64,000 bases of DNA from Neodiprion pinetum (taxonomy: Eukaryota > Arthropoda > Insecta > Hymenoptera > Diprionidae), in contig NC_060238.1 in assembly GCF_021155775.2 (NCBI RefSeq), positions 25,450,470 through 25,514,469 on the forward strand, given 5' to 3'. The position numbers and the translations under genes were made by a program. Positions 49,301 to 61,212 of the stretch are shown here, in pieces. The notes beneath the pieces are model-generated. The model was not told the DNA's origin, made no database searches, and worked only from the letters and a program-made list of their open reading frames with translations. Position 1 is the stretch's first letter; the number at the start of each line of letters is the position of its first letter.

Positions 49301-52109
49301 CTGATTTATTCCTCGGGGATTATTAAACGGGAGTGATCCCCTCTCCTCCCTCCCTCACGTTAATTGAGCGGCTAACAACTTACATCAATTATTACACCGT
49401 CGTTCGTACCCGGCTAGCTGTGCAGCCGAACCACGAGGCTACTTACCGCTAGCGTGACGGCGGAACGAACCCCGTATTCCCGTTTTTCACCCCTCGCATG
49501 GAAGCCGGATGTCATTAAAGCGAAGCGCGATCGACGCGGTGAACGAGGCTTACCTCGTCTCGGGAAACAGGAAGAAAACAGCCTCGGCAAATCCCGCGAA
49601 TGTACCGTGAAATATTCATCCCGGTCACCCGGCAGTCCTACGGGAACAGTGGCGACCTCCTTCGGGCCGTTTGTTTATGGGACAAGAGCTGCCTGCCGGG
49701 CCGTCAAGCCGGCGTCCGATGTGTCCTGGAAATTAAATTTCAACGGTAAGGTACAAGGAGAGATAAATAAAATGGTAGAAAAAATAATTCCCGACACGTA
49801 TGAGGGATACGAGGGCTGATAACTCTTGTCCGAGAGGCCGAGCTCGGGATGAGGGAAATCTTTTAAAATAGCTTATGCGCAATTTTTTACCCCCACCTTT
49901 CGGCAGCCGCCGTCGGCCTCCCTCCCCTTCCTCTCGGATTTTTTCATAAGCTTCCACGGGTCGAATTTATGCGAATATATTCGCGACGAAGCGCAGAAGT
50001 CGGCCAATAGGATTCCGTCCCTGCGGCTCCGGCGCGTCCGACGCGAACGGACAGAAATGAATAGACCGAGGGACTAGGGTACTTTACAAATATGTGACCA
50101 GAAAACAAACCCGGACCACCTACCCTGCCCTACCCTTCCACCTTCCCTCGTTTTACCTCGTTTTTCGACTTTCGGTCAGGGCAGGCACGATGACAGATTT
50201 CCGAGGGATCAAAATTCCCCCATTTTTTCACCCTAATTTATCGCCCGCTAGTCCACCTCCTCCTCCTCCTCCTCTTCACATTCAGAGAAGGAATCACCCC
50301 GGATTTACTCCCGCAGGAACGGCGACCTGCACGACGGGCACGCTTGTGACCGATTGGATCTCTTAGTTTCCACAATTCCCACCCCTGTTCCTCTTTATCT
50401 CCCCCCTATCATTTCAAATTTTATTTTCTACGCGTCTCTTTTTACTCCGGTCAAAATTGATCCGAATTAAAAATGATCGGATTACTGCTGCGTTTTAGCG
50501 TACAGCAAATTTCGACCCTCGGTAACCCAAATCTGAAGTCATTTTTGCGACGCTATCGATAGGTGAAAAATGACGTGACAATCGCGCAGAGCGGAAAATT
50601 CTACGTAGAATATCGGAAACGGAATCGGATTAACAAATTAAGTAAAAAGAAATTCTACTTACAGACGGCATCTCGGGAATATTGGTGAAATAATTTCTTT
50701 TTCCTTCATACCAAATTCCACATATTTATGCGATAAAATACCGAAAGTTTACGTAATATAAAGTTATAAATTACTTTCTAATTACAGGATTATATTCTCA
50801 TCCATAATAATTTACAATTCACCATTATTAGTCACATGGCCGATTAGACGAAAGCGTGAATAATTCGTATCGACGAAATGAAATCTCTGATGAAATCGAT
50901 TCGACGATGCCACATGTTGTACGTATACCTCTGACAAATACACTTTGTACGTAAGTTACACGCCGTCTGCGTTTTTCCCTTATATACACTATATTACTGG
51001 CGAAGCAAACGGCTTACGTACCTCTGGAAATCACATTATATAATCGCTGTGTGTGTGTGTCTGATGTTTGCCGGGCATGCAGGCTACATACATGCATACA
51101 TACATATGTATACATGCGTATAGAACGGCGTTTCCTCGTTTCCTCGTTTCCTCTTTGTGCGAGTATAAAAGCGGTCTAGGGAAACTGCTAAGTCTACGGA
51201 GTTCATTTAGATAAAATCTGCGAGCGTCTATCGACGCTGAGTCCTAGAAGCTTGCGGGTCCAGACAGAGATTTCGAGCTCGAGGAGCGGCTCCGCGCCCA
51301 GCAAGATCTCGATTCCATCCCACTCGGCAAACAAAAGTCAGAGTCGTATATTCCTATCCCTTCCCCCCCCCCCCCCCCTCATCTCTCTTCTCCTCTCCTC
51401 ACCATTCCGCCGTCCAGAAAGTTTAGCGCTCCAGCGTCGTTTCATAGACCGAATAGATAGGCAGAAGAGGGACGGCTTGCGGTCAATTCCGGTACCTCAA
51501 AATCGCCGTTGGCACTTCCTCGGCCGACGCCCCCGCGGTTAAAAGGAGAAGAAGGGGGTGTGACGCGGATAAGAGGAGAGAAAGAGAGAGTGAGAGAGAA
51601 GAGAAAGAAAATCGGAGGAGGAGGAGCGGAAAGAGGAAGAAGAGAAAGAAGAGTCTCGCGGCTCCGCGCGCTCGGGCCAGATATAAAATAGGTATAACAA
51701 CGGCGAGGTGATTGTAAAAAGGTATAGGCTGCATGGTGGGAGGGGGGCTCATTTGAATACTTAGATTGGACAGGACGGGGGACGCTTAATCGCGTTTTCT
51801 CCAAGAAATTTATGAGATCCTAGCCGATAAGGTTGGAAATAAGAGCTAGAGGGCGAGAGTCTTCCGTGGGGCGGGAAAAACGGAGGGGGGCTAGGTGTAG
51901 TGGGTAAAAAAGCGCTTCCGCAACCCTCTTCTTTGTACCACCGACCCACACACGCCCTGCGAGCACCCTCTTCCTTATACCGCAAACCTCTGCAGACTGC
52001 ACGGGAACCTAATTTACTACCGCGTCTTCTCTCCGTCGGAAGTGCTCCTTGATATACGATTTTTTTCATTTGTTCTTCGGTGTCGGGATTGTTTTCAGGG
52101 CGGGGGTTT

Positions 52110-52340
52110 GGAGTTCCAAATTTGAAGAATTCCGAAAGCGTCTAATTTCGAATTATTCGGTGGCGAAACTTGGAGTAAAGAAATCAAAATTTGGAGAAAC
52201 GACAAAGTTTCGAATGGTCGGAAAGCCGACGGGACAAAGTGCCAAAAATAAAGTTTCGATAGAAAAAAATTCCGACAAATTAAAATATATTCACACAGCG
52301 TAGGTTATTCAACGAGTGGTTGTGAAACATCACAAATAAA
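52110..52340. repeat. Dispersed repeat related to the 27,380-27,740 foldback
   Basis: GCGAAACTTGGAGTAAAGAA and ACGACAAAGTTTCGAA resemble the left arm at 27,400-27,460. GTTTCGATAGAAAAAAATTCC through CAGCGTAGGTTATTCAACGA matches the reverse complement of 27,604-27,670. The open frame across it is not protein-like. Confidence 0.55.
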
Positions 52341-53772
52341 GAAAGATCAAAGTCATGAAATTTTACCGAACCAGAAAAAAGTACGGAATTTGGCGCTTTC
52401 GAAACTTTTCAAATTTGGAATATCAACCCCGGCCCCAACGCGAGTGGATTTATGTTAGTTTCTTCCTTCGCCAATTTGCCGAAAACATAACAAGACTGCA
52501 TGCTCCGCACAGTGGAAAAATTATTTCTTGGCTTAAGACAATCAAGATTTGGCACAGCTTTTCAAATTCTTTCAATCGATAGAATTATTATCGTACAAGA
52601 TTTGATATATATTATGTATACTTTTTTCTTTTTTAAACATAACCTCTGTTAAGCTCGCTACGTCTCTCACTCTCTTTCTCTCTCTTTCTGCTGAAAGTTG
52701 CCGAAATGAGAATATTTTTTTATACAGCATAATATTCATCAAGGTTTAATCGAGGTGAGGCTGCTTTTACGAGTATGTATAAAAACAGAAGGAAGAAAAA
52801 AAACCTGTCATCCTTTCATTTCGGTAAGTATATTGAATATCCGAAAATAGTGGGAAAAAAATATTCAAGTATAACCAAACAATCCATACTTGATTCCAAT
52901 TGTATCACAGACGTATTTTATCGAGTCGTTAAAAATTAATGCAAATTTATTCTTCAACGGTGAAAATCGTTGGATATCAGAAAAAAAAAAATGCGTAAAA
53001 AAATAAAATAAAATAAAATCAGCCGTACCTCTGAATAATTGTTGTAATTATTCCGAAACAGTAAAGACATTTCGCGCTTTGGCGAAGCCCGCGGTGATTT
53101 TTCTTGACGGTTTCTTTCAACCGTATCTGCAGCGAGCCTCGCGATAAACGTTATCTTGGCCAAGGTGTACGACCTCTAGAAAGCGAAAAAACTAAGGGTG
53201 GCCCGTACCTGTGCATCGCCGATGAGTTTTTCCTCATTCTTCTTTCTCCGCCGGTCGAAAAACGCGGAAGGAAGCGTTGACAGAGCGCGGCAAAAAACGA
53301 AGGAGAAAGGCTAAGGGTTGAACGGCGATAAGAGTTATCCGGGATTTATTGGCCGAGGATAGACGGACGGATCGACGGGTGTCGTTTGTCTCGTTGATGG
53401 GAAAAAGCTGTATTTATTGTTCGTTAATATAAGATTTTTGACGAAACCTTCGTGGCGTAAATTGTTATTATTTTCTTTGATTTTTATTGATTTTTTTTTT
53501 TTTGTCTTTTTATACGCACCCGCATAGAAGATCGAGAGAAAGAAAGAGACAGGAGGAGGAAAGGGAATCTTACGTTCGGGTAAAACGTTTTCGCACGCGG
53601 ATTCAATAGATAAAGAACGTTCCTCGATTTATATCGAGACGGTAAAAGATTTCGTTTTTTCGTTACCGCGAGCACCGCGATCAGATCAACACCAGGCATT
53701 TTTCCACATTGTGTAGGAAACGGCCCGCCTCCCTCCTTTTCCCTCTAAGCTAGCTTTATATATCTGCTTCTG

Positions 53773-53799
53773 TGTGGGCGTGTGTGTGTGTGTGTGTGT
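53773..53799. repeat. TG microsatellite
   Basis: A pure TGTG tract in the giant intron. A second is at 55227-55244. Confidence 0.9.
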
Positions 53800-54118
53800 A
53801 CAGTGAGTATATATGGAGTATATTTGGGGAAGAGGTGGATAAAGCAATACTTTTAGCAGCGTGGTAAACACCGGGGAAATAGCAAAAAGTGTACACCAAC
53901 GACGTAAAACTTTCTTCATCCTGCAGCCGTTTCCGGTTTGACGTCGAAAGAGCGAGCGAACCTGGCGAAGTAAGGGCTGGGATCGTAACTTGACAAATCT
54001 GTTTTCATCTTTCTGCTTCGATGCGGGCAAAGCTGCCCGGCAATTTTCGTGATTACCCATATACAATATCGCCCGATATTATACATACGTATATATGTAT
54101 GTATGTATTATATATATA

Positions 54119-54662
54119 TTAGGGTGTTTCTGTAAAAAATGATTCACGATTTTCCACCGTGGTACCCTGTAAAAAGTTTGTTCAAAGGAAAGATTCTGTC
54201 GAAATAAGAGCGTTCCACCGTCACGTGGAAGATCGCGCCAAGTTGATTTTTCACCTCGTTTCACACTTTTTTTAATCTGTGAAGAAACACGTTGTAGCAA
54301 TTTAATTATTATTTCTTTCCTGACACTTATAATCAACCCAAAGATCACGATCTGTAACACAACACGATATATCAACCGGGAATCTTATTCTCCTAAGTTA
54401 AAACTTTATTGGATACTTGATATTACGAGCGTGGGTTTTTTTCGTGACGTAAATTGATATTACGATTGATGTAATCGATAGAAAAAAAAAAAAATGTATT
54501 CACGATGAGTCGCGATTTCAAAAATATTTTTAAAAGTGAAAAATCTTCCACATAACGTAGAACTCTCGTCTTTTGACAGAAGCTTTCTTTTAATCTGAAT
54601 AAACGTTTTAGCGGGTGCCATGGTAACAAATTGCAAATTATCTTCTTCTGAAACATCCTAAA
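54119..54662. repeat. Foldback (MITE-like) element with TTAGGRTGTTTC ends, about 544 bases
   Basis: The left end TTAGGGTGTTTCTG is matched by the reverse complement of the right end, TTAGGATGTTTCAG. The arms extend about 125 bases with roughly 70% agreement, including CC-TGG-ACCC, AAA-GTTT-TTCA, GAAAG-TTCTGTC and ACGT-TGTGGAAGAT. The central 300 bases are unique and AT-rich. Flanks are AT-only on the left, so a TA-type target duplication cannot be judged. The two - strand open frames over it are not recognisable. Confidence 0.75.
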
Positions 54663-56879
54663 TTGCATATACATATACATGTGTATAGACTTCTAGGGAC
54701 ATATTCTACCGGATATTGCGGTAAATGAAATTGATTATTATTATCTTTATATGTCCACGTGAACATTCTTCGAAAATTTTTATCACTATGTGACGCTGAA
54801 GAAGCAAATCGCCGCATGTATAATCTGCTCGATTTTATAATTCTGGTACAGGGGTGGCCGGTAACATCCCTTAAGCGTAAATAATAAATCTCCTTCCGAG
54901 AGGCTCAGTCAGCCTAGTCAGCAATTTTTACCATCTTCACCCCCGATCCCGCAGGAAAAAAACCTTCCTTTCGCTTATGCATCTCTGTGTGTGTGGGTGT
55001 GTCTGTGTGCACGGTACATACATCATTCCATGTAATGCCAGGACATAACGAAGAAGAGGAGATGGTACTCGAGCTTGCCTACGTAACAGGAGATGGTCGA
55101 TTTTCAAGATTAAGGATTTTTCCCAAGTAGGTACATAAGTATAATAATCCCATGCGTATACTGTAGGAAAAAAGCTAATTCGAACAAATAATTTCATCCA
55201 CGGGTCCGTATATGTATATATATAAATGTGTGTGTGTGTGTGTATTGCACGATCCGTGGAGAAAAGTTGAAACTATCGTAAAATTTTTTTTTTCCATTTT
55301 TTTCTATTTTTCTTATTTATACGTATGTATAAATTATTGCCATCCCTGTCCGGCATCGTTTAATCGTATTTCATATTCTTCATTTTTTTTTTTGCGTTTT
55401 GTTATTCACTTCATCTCGTTTCTCCATAGAATTCCGAAAGTGTCTCATACCGTAGAGTCGGCAAAAGAAGCCATCGTGGTGTAATAACGCGAGCCCCGCA
55501 GGGTATTTATTATACCCTATACCGAATTTTAATGCATATTCAAGGTGAGAAAATGAAGTGCGGTGACATAAAGGAACCCATCCCATATGCAGTCCGGCGG
55601 ACTACCCTTAGCTGTGGTTTATACTCGTGGGTTTATTGTACATAACTCATTTTTGAGGAGAGAAAAAACAATGGCAACGAAAAAAGGAGAGGAAAACAGT
55701 GTGGCTTATGGCAGTCAAGAATGAACGGAATATACAGTTGGAGCAATGATGTACGACTGAGGCTAATCGAGTTAAATTCGTAATTCGAAATTGAAATTAG
55801 GTCTTAGAAAAAAAAAAAAAAAAAACCCAATTTGTCAAAGAAGTTACGCGTACTACGGAATAAAATTCTGCAACGATTTATCTAATGCTCTAGATTAAAG
55901 TGCTAAATGTTAGCAAGGAAAGTTTGAAAAAGAAATTGAATCGAATTTATTGATAAGCGAACATTTCATTGTATATATTATTGTGTTACATAAAATTATT
56001 ATCTTGTCAAATCATTTTACGTAATTATACGTCATTTCTTGATTTCTTTCTTTCTACTTTGACATTTATTTTTATATCTAAATTTCTTTCTTTCACGTTT
56101 GTCATTACTTCCAACAAATATTGTTTTCAATTTATTAATTCTGTAAGACCAAGCTGCGTACGAGCACGTATATGCCTTTTACGGGACTTTGTAAAAAAAT
56201 AAAAAAATCTTGCGAGCTTTTTAGCTGTGCTTAACTACGACAAGTACAGCTTTGGTTGCACTTGAAAATCGCTATTTCGCACGCACTCGTCAATGTTTCG
56301 ATTCATTGAATTTTTCTCCGAATCTACGTCCTTGATAAGTGTAACGCCGCGCCTTTTCTCTCCTGTCCGTGAATAGTAACGGCGATATCTCATACTCGGT
56401 GCGGTACGATAAAAACGTCGATGCATCTCGGTGTAAAAGGAGCGGGCGTGGATGAGTCGGGGATATTAATTAAACGAGCGAAAGGTGAACAAGGAGGCTT
56501 CGAGTGTGCGGGCCGGCACGGCAGCGCGGCTGGACAATTATTAGCGAAACGGAGCGAAAAGGGAAGTTGTACCGCGGTCGCTTTTCTCCCGGTTTCCCAT
56601 TGTCCGTTGGCGCCGGTCAATTCCAACAGCCACTCGGCCCGAATGATCATCCCCCTGCGGCTCGGCGTGGATTCTAATATCCTCGTGGCTGCCGCAGACG
56701 CCCGTCTGCGTCGAGAGAAAGGAGAATCAGGATACGGTAAACGAAGACCAAGAAGATAGGGGTGGGGGTGAAAAAACCCGGAAAGGCGAAATTTTAAGAT
56801 AACGAAGGATCGGGGTATAGAAATTCGGATTCTCGATAAATCAGTGGGTGGAATAATTGTTTTCTCCAAAGTTTATTTA

Positions 56880-57800
56880 ACGCTAACCAAAAAGTATTTC
56901 CAGAACAATCGGCATTCCGAATAAAAAAAATCCCTTCACGGGATGTGAAGGTATAGAAAAACGAAAGTTACGAAGTTGAAAAATTGAGAGAGCCCGATGC
57001 TTCGAACAGCCAAGAAACGATAAAAATTATCTGTCGAAAATCAAAGTTCGGAAGGAGGAAAAAAATGCGGAAGGACCAGAATCCCAAAAGGACGAGATAC
57101 CGAATCTCCTGAGAATTCGGAACTTGTGAAATTCGTCAACTCGACGCTAGTTTTATCAAGATTATCTCATTGTGTCGGACACAATCGTCCGTGTCGTCGA
57201 AGAAAAAATGAACGCAAAGGCGACATATTTTTAATAACATTTAAACGGAGCATCTTTTCTCCCGTACGTTCAATTTATTCAAGACATCGCTACATTAAAT
57301 CGCGTTCCATATTCACGTGTCATTTCAAAAGCGCAACTCCATCTATTAGCTGCAACTGGTCACGTTGGAAAGAATAAACGTGTTTTTGATGTCTTGCAAC
57401 CTTTCGGTATTTGGTCCATTCTGTGTCTTAATAAGTTTTGAGATTTCGGTCTTTCGAGTCTTTGGTCAGTCGTTATTGATAAATTCGGAATCAAAATTTT
57501 GGAAAACGGCACGAGCCTGATATTTGAAAAGTCGACTTTTCGACTCTTCGGTATATCTCGATTCAATATTTTGCCCTTCGCAACCCAGCTTATTCCCCAA
57601 TAAAAAAAAAAAAACGTCAGTACAAAATTTATACATTTTTGCGTTCTCAATTTTCGTTTTTGTACAAGACGACGTTTTTCTACGTTTTTAACCTACGGTA
57701 ATTTGAGTTTTGGGAATTCGTCCCGTCGACTTTTCGATCTTTCGCATTTTTGTACCCCGCCCAAGTAACCGTCAACTTTTCCGAGAGAAATCTTCTTCCT
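56880..57800. repeat. Region of degenerate TTCGAAA/TTCCGAA-type repeats
   Basis: This is dense in variants of CCGAAT, TTCGAA and GGACC-AGAAT. Words such as TCGACGGGACG (read on the - strand near 57,725) recur at 52,225-52,235. It seems to be part of the same old repeat family as 27,380 and 52,110, but individual unit boundaries cannot be fixed by eye. Confidence 0.35.
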
Positions 57801-60397
57801 CCGGTGTAACAGCAGCCGAACCTCGGGGATGTACGTCAGACTCCTTTTCCTCTCTCACTCTCTCGCTCTCGCTCTCTCTCCCCGTCACTTCGTAACGGAA
57901 ATGCCAAGGAGAATCGACTAGTAGCTGCGGCGCATCCCCTCGTCCTCCGATCCTCGCGTCGCGTCGCGTCGCGTCGACGAGCTTTTGCAGCAGTGACTGC
58001 AGCCAAAGAGCAAGCACACTTAGATAATTCCACGTCCTGTTTCCGGAGACTGCAGCGGCAACACGACGCTAAACCGGACGTAACTTTAAACTTCATGCCT
58101 CGCAGCTCCCGCGTTCGTTGTGCATAGTGTAGTGGTTTAAGGATCCTCTTCCTGGGGGGGTTTAACTCGTCCTTTGAAGAGGACCCGTGACGCCCCGATT
58201 CCTGGACCGGTGCAAGCTGCTGTGTTTTACAAAATTTATATCACCGATGGATTTATTCACGAAAAGAAGTCAACTTTCTTCTGTCTTTTCTTGCCTTGTT
58301 GGAATCCGAATCGATTTGTTATCGTTGTAAAATTGGAAAATCGCAGAAACCGTACGCGGAGAAGATTTTACGTTGGAATGAATTCCCCGTAACGTTGGCG
58401 GAGAATTCATACCTGGACCTTCAAAATCTACAGAGGTACGAACATATTTTGTTATACGCCAGGCGATATGCTCGGAATTTGTTAATAATCAGCCGGGTAA
58501 TTCACCTCTGGTATAGATGATCGGTTTGCTCGGTAATCGAAATTCCGCCAGCTAACCGCGAAAATTTGTCCCTGTATTGTTGAGAGCGAAGATTGCGGTT
58601 TACCCTAAACAGAGGGTTTGGACAGGCGGCATGCAGGCGGAGGCGGGGGTGGAGGTGGAGGTGGAGGCGGAGGCAAGTTTGTGCGTTTCTGTCTCACCGT
58701 TGCTCACGGAGATGGAGGGTGAGGTTGATGTTTGGTTAGTTAGTTTCGAAACTAATTTCGTTCGATACGTTACAGCGATTCGCCGGATCCCGAATTGATA
58801 CGTCTTTGTGTCACGTATGTTTGCACGTACCTACACCGAATGTCACCCTCAGACTTCCGGTCCGGAAATGAGATTCCGGAAAAGTGTGGTATCGGTTATT
58901 CTTCAGGAAGTTGGGATGTAGAGGATGATTAAATTTGAAAAATTAATGACTTTTCTTCTTATTACCTTTATTATTGGAACAATAACAGTGGCGTTAGATT
59001 TTTATTTCTTTTTTTATAACGATTATGTCCACATTTTTGATACAAGTTTTACCGTCCCGAATTTGACTAGCTTCGTGGATTCTATTTTAGTTCCATTGTT
59101 TTTTTCCTAGGACTGAAAACATTTTTCCATACATGTCTACTAATATTTTACTTACTACATGGTGTGCAATCGAAATTTGCACGCCGGGGTATTCGCGGTG
59201 AAATTCAATCACCCGGAAAATTGAACTTCGGACGCGGCTGATAGGCCGTAAGTACCAAGATTGAAAATAGCCACGTGAGTTCATATATAATAACGAAAAG
59301 TGATGGAAAAAAAGTGCCAGATAGAGACAGAAAGACAGAGAGAGAGAGAGAGATAGAGAGAGAGTGTAAAATATATACCGTATAGTAATTTCAGATTTTT
59401 ATTATTATTCTCATTCTAGCCGTTATAATTTCATCGCAGGTATCATAACCATACTGAAAATTGCGTTACTTATCGCGCCGTGTGGTAAGAATAAAAAAAT
59501 AAAAAGAAAAAAAAATAAAAATACGACGCTAAAGAGTGAAGAAAAAATTTGGCAAGTTATTTGATATATTAAAATTATCCAACGATTTCGCGGGGTTTCT
59601 ATATCCTCGCATTATTTCTCGTTTATTTCTCTTTTTCGCATTCCAGGTTCTTGCGTCAAAGCTCAGGACCAATTTACCTTGTATATAAGTATAGATGCAG
59701 TATACATTATAGGTATAAAGAGATTAAAGAGAAAATAAATAAACAGGCAATTAAATTTTTTGATAAGAAAACCCTGGTGTTGAATTTTACCGTCTAAATT
59801 TATCTCGTCGAATAACTTCGTCTTCTTGAACAATTTTAAACACGTAAAAGTACGGTGTTTGATATTGAATTTACAAAGTCAGCAGACGAAAGGAATAACT
59901 TGGCTAACGTTGTAGAATATTTACAACCAAATTAAAGAAAGAATTATTAAAAAAAAAAAAAAAAAAAAACAACAACAACAAAATCAAAAAATCTCAGCAG
60001 CATAGAAGAAACGTCGGAGAGAGGGGAAAAAAATCACAACACGTCAAACGTATGCGACTGTCTGTCAGCGTAAATCCATCGGAAAATAAAACATCAAGTG
60101 AGATTTGAGGAATTGCTATTCGCCCTCAATAACCAGCCTGTCAGTCTAACTTATGCCTGTCCATAAGTCAGGCATATGTGTTCCGATTCAAAATTTACCC
60201 ACAATTCGCGTAACACGTGTTGGAAAAATGGCTACATATTTCCACGTTACGCGGTAATACGGGTGAAATGAAACAGAAGGGAGAAAAATCTGGAGGGCAT
60301 AGAAAAATGAAATGAAACAGATCGGTGATACACAGGACGAAGGACAACGATTATTCTCGATATTAATACGTGCATTTTTATCCACTTTCCACCGAAC

Positions 60398-60427
60398 TAA
60401 AATCGCCAATTTTCTTTTATGTTCCAG
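60398..60427 (+). promoter_or_regulatory. Branch point and 3' splice acceptor of the giant intron
   Basis: CTAAAA, a branch-point-like sequence, is followed by a T-rich stretch (AATTTTCTTTTATGTTCCAG) ending in the AG at 60426-60427. This defines the start of the Ig exon, and its phase matches the upstream donor. Confidence 0.75.
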
Positions 60428-60534
60428 CACCGACTTCCGATCCAGAATTCACAGATTCGATCGAGAACATAACAGTGCCGGCTGGTAGAAACGTGAAGCT
60501 GGCCTGCAGCGTGAAGAATTTAGGCTCTTACAAG
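60428..60534 (+). CDS. DIP-type Ig-superfamily protein, second coding exon (start of Ig domain 1), partial gene
   Basis: This 107-base exon encodes 35 full codons after completing the split alanine codon. It carries SDPEFTDSIENITVP, AGRNVKLACSV and KNLGSYK. This is the family pattern for the first Ig domain of insect DIP/lachesin-like proteins: a DPEF start, a V-x-x-G-R turn, the B-strand cysteine in L-A-C-S-V, and an N-L-G-x-Y-K end where these genes commonly have an intron before the V-x-W segment. N-I-T is a potential N-glycosylation site. The acceptor is CTTTTATGTTCCAG, with a pyrimidine-rich tract and a branch-point-like CTAAAA about 30 bases upstream. The donor is AAG|GTAGGT in phase 0. 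From the 20685 start, these two exons give residues 1-62. The tryptophan and second cysteine of Ig1, the other Ig domains and the membrane anchor must lie beyond 64,000. The nearest relatives I recall are the DIP-beta/delta/epsilon group, but I cannot separate them. Confidence 0.93.
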
Positions 60535-60811
60535 GTAGGTTGAAAAGAAGAGGGAAAAATTCTTTGTAAGGTTCGGAAAAAACTTGACTAAAAAAAGACG
60601 AAATCAACTAGTTACGGAAGTCGTTGCACGTACAATAAGTACGATTGCCCCGATTAATCTCGGGGTAAAAAAGAAGCGCCTGTCTCGACTGGCGGTAGCA
60701 AAAAAAGTGAGAAACTAAGTGAGCAAGGATAACCGCACATCGGATATCAATAATATTTGTCCACCCGTGAGGTGAGAGAACTTCCTTTGAATCATTTGAA
60801 AAAAAATATTC

Positions 60812-61212
60812 AAATTATAAGCAATAGCTTGGATATGAATTTTTCATTTCAAAGTGTTTCAAAGTTAAGAAAAATCCATCGGATTCGATCGATTCCATTC
60901 TTCCTTTGATTGTTATGTTTAGTCACACTGTTTTATACAATTTCACCGTGACGATCAATCTTTTTTCAACACTCAGTTTAATGCTGCTATTTGTTGATCC
61001 AAACAGATGTTCACGTAATCTTGGAAAATTGAATATTGAACAATAAAACTTTGTGAAAAAAGAAAACTGCGTCCCATTGAAGTTGTGTGAAACAGTTGAC
61101 TGAATAAAAATGAGCCAAGGTAGAATGAAACCGATCGAATACCGATCATTTTTTCTCAATTTCAAAACACTTTGAAATAAAAATTTCATACCTAAACTAT
61201 TGTTTATAATTT
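60812..61212. repeat. Foldback (MITE-like) element with AAATTATAA ends, about 401 bases
   Basis: The left arm runs AAATTATAAGCAATAG, ATATGAA, TTTCAAAGTGTTT, then AAAAAT and TTCGATCG. The reverse complement of the right arm gives AAATTATAAACAATAG, GTATGAA, TTTCAAAGTGTTTT, then AAAAAATGATCGG and ATTCGATCGG. Agreement continues inward through CATTCT-CCTT, AGTCA-CTGTTT and ACAA-TTCA for about 150 bases per arm. The element lies in the second coding intron, less than 300 bases after the Ig exon. No coding capacity. Confidence 0.83.

Larger units (their letters stand above)
20764..60427 (+). other. Giant first coding intron of the DIP-type gene (39,664 bases)
   Basis: The intron is bounded by GTAATT at the donor and TTCCAG at the acceptor, with matching phase 1 on both sides. 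It contains five of the seven foldback elements described here, the degenerate tandem array at 39,690-40,140, many microsatellites, and the candidate alternative leader exon at 32,773. No other credible exon was found on the + strand by eye. On the - strand I saw no recognisable protein either, so no nested gene is called. Very long first introns holding enhancers are usual for neuronal adhesion genes of this class. Confidence 0.85.

Noticed and set aside
58925..59110. Hydrophobic 61-codon frame starting with ATG, resembling a leader
   Set aside because: There is no good donor in phase 1 after the hydrophobic part, and the rest is T-rich sequence giving Phe/Tyr runs.
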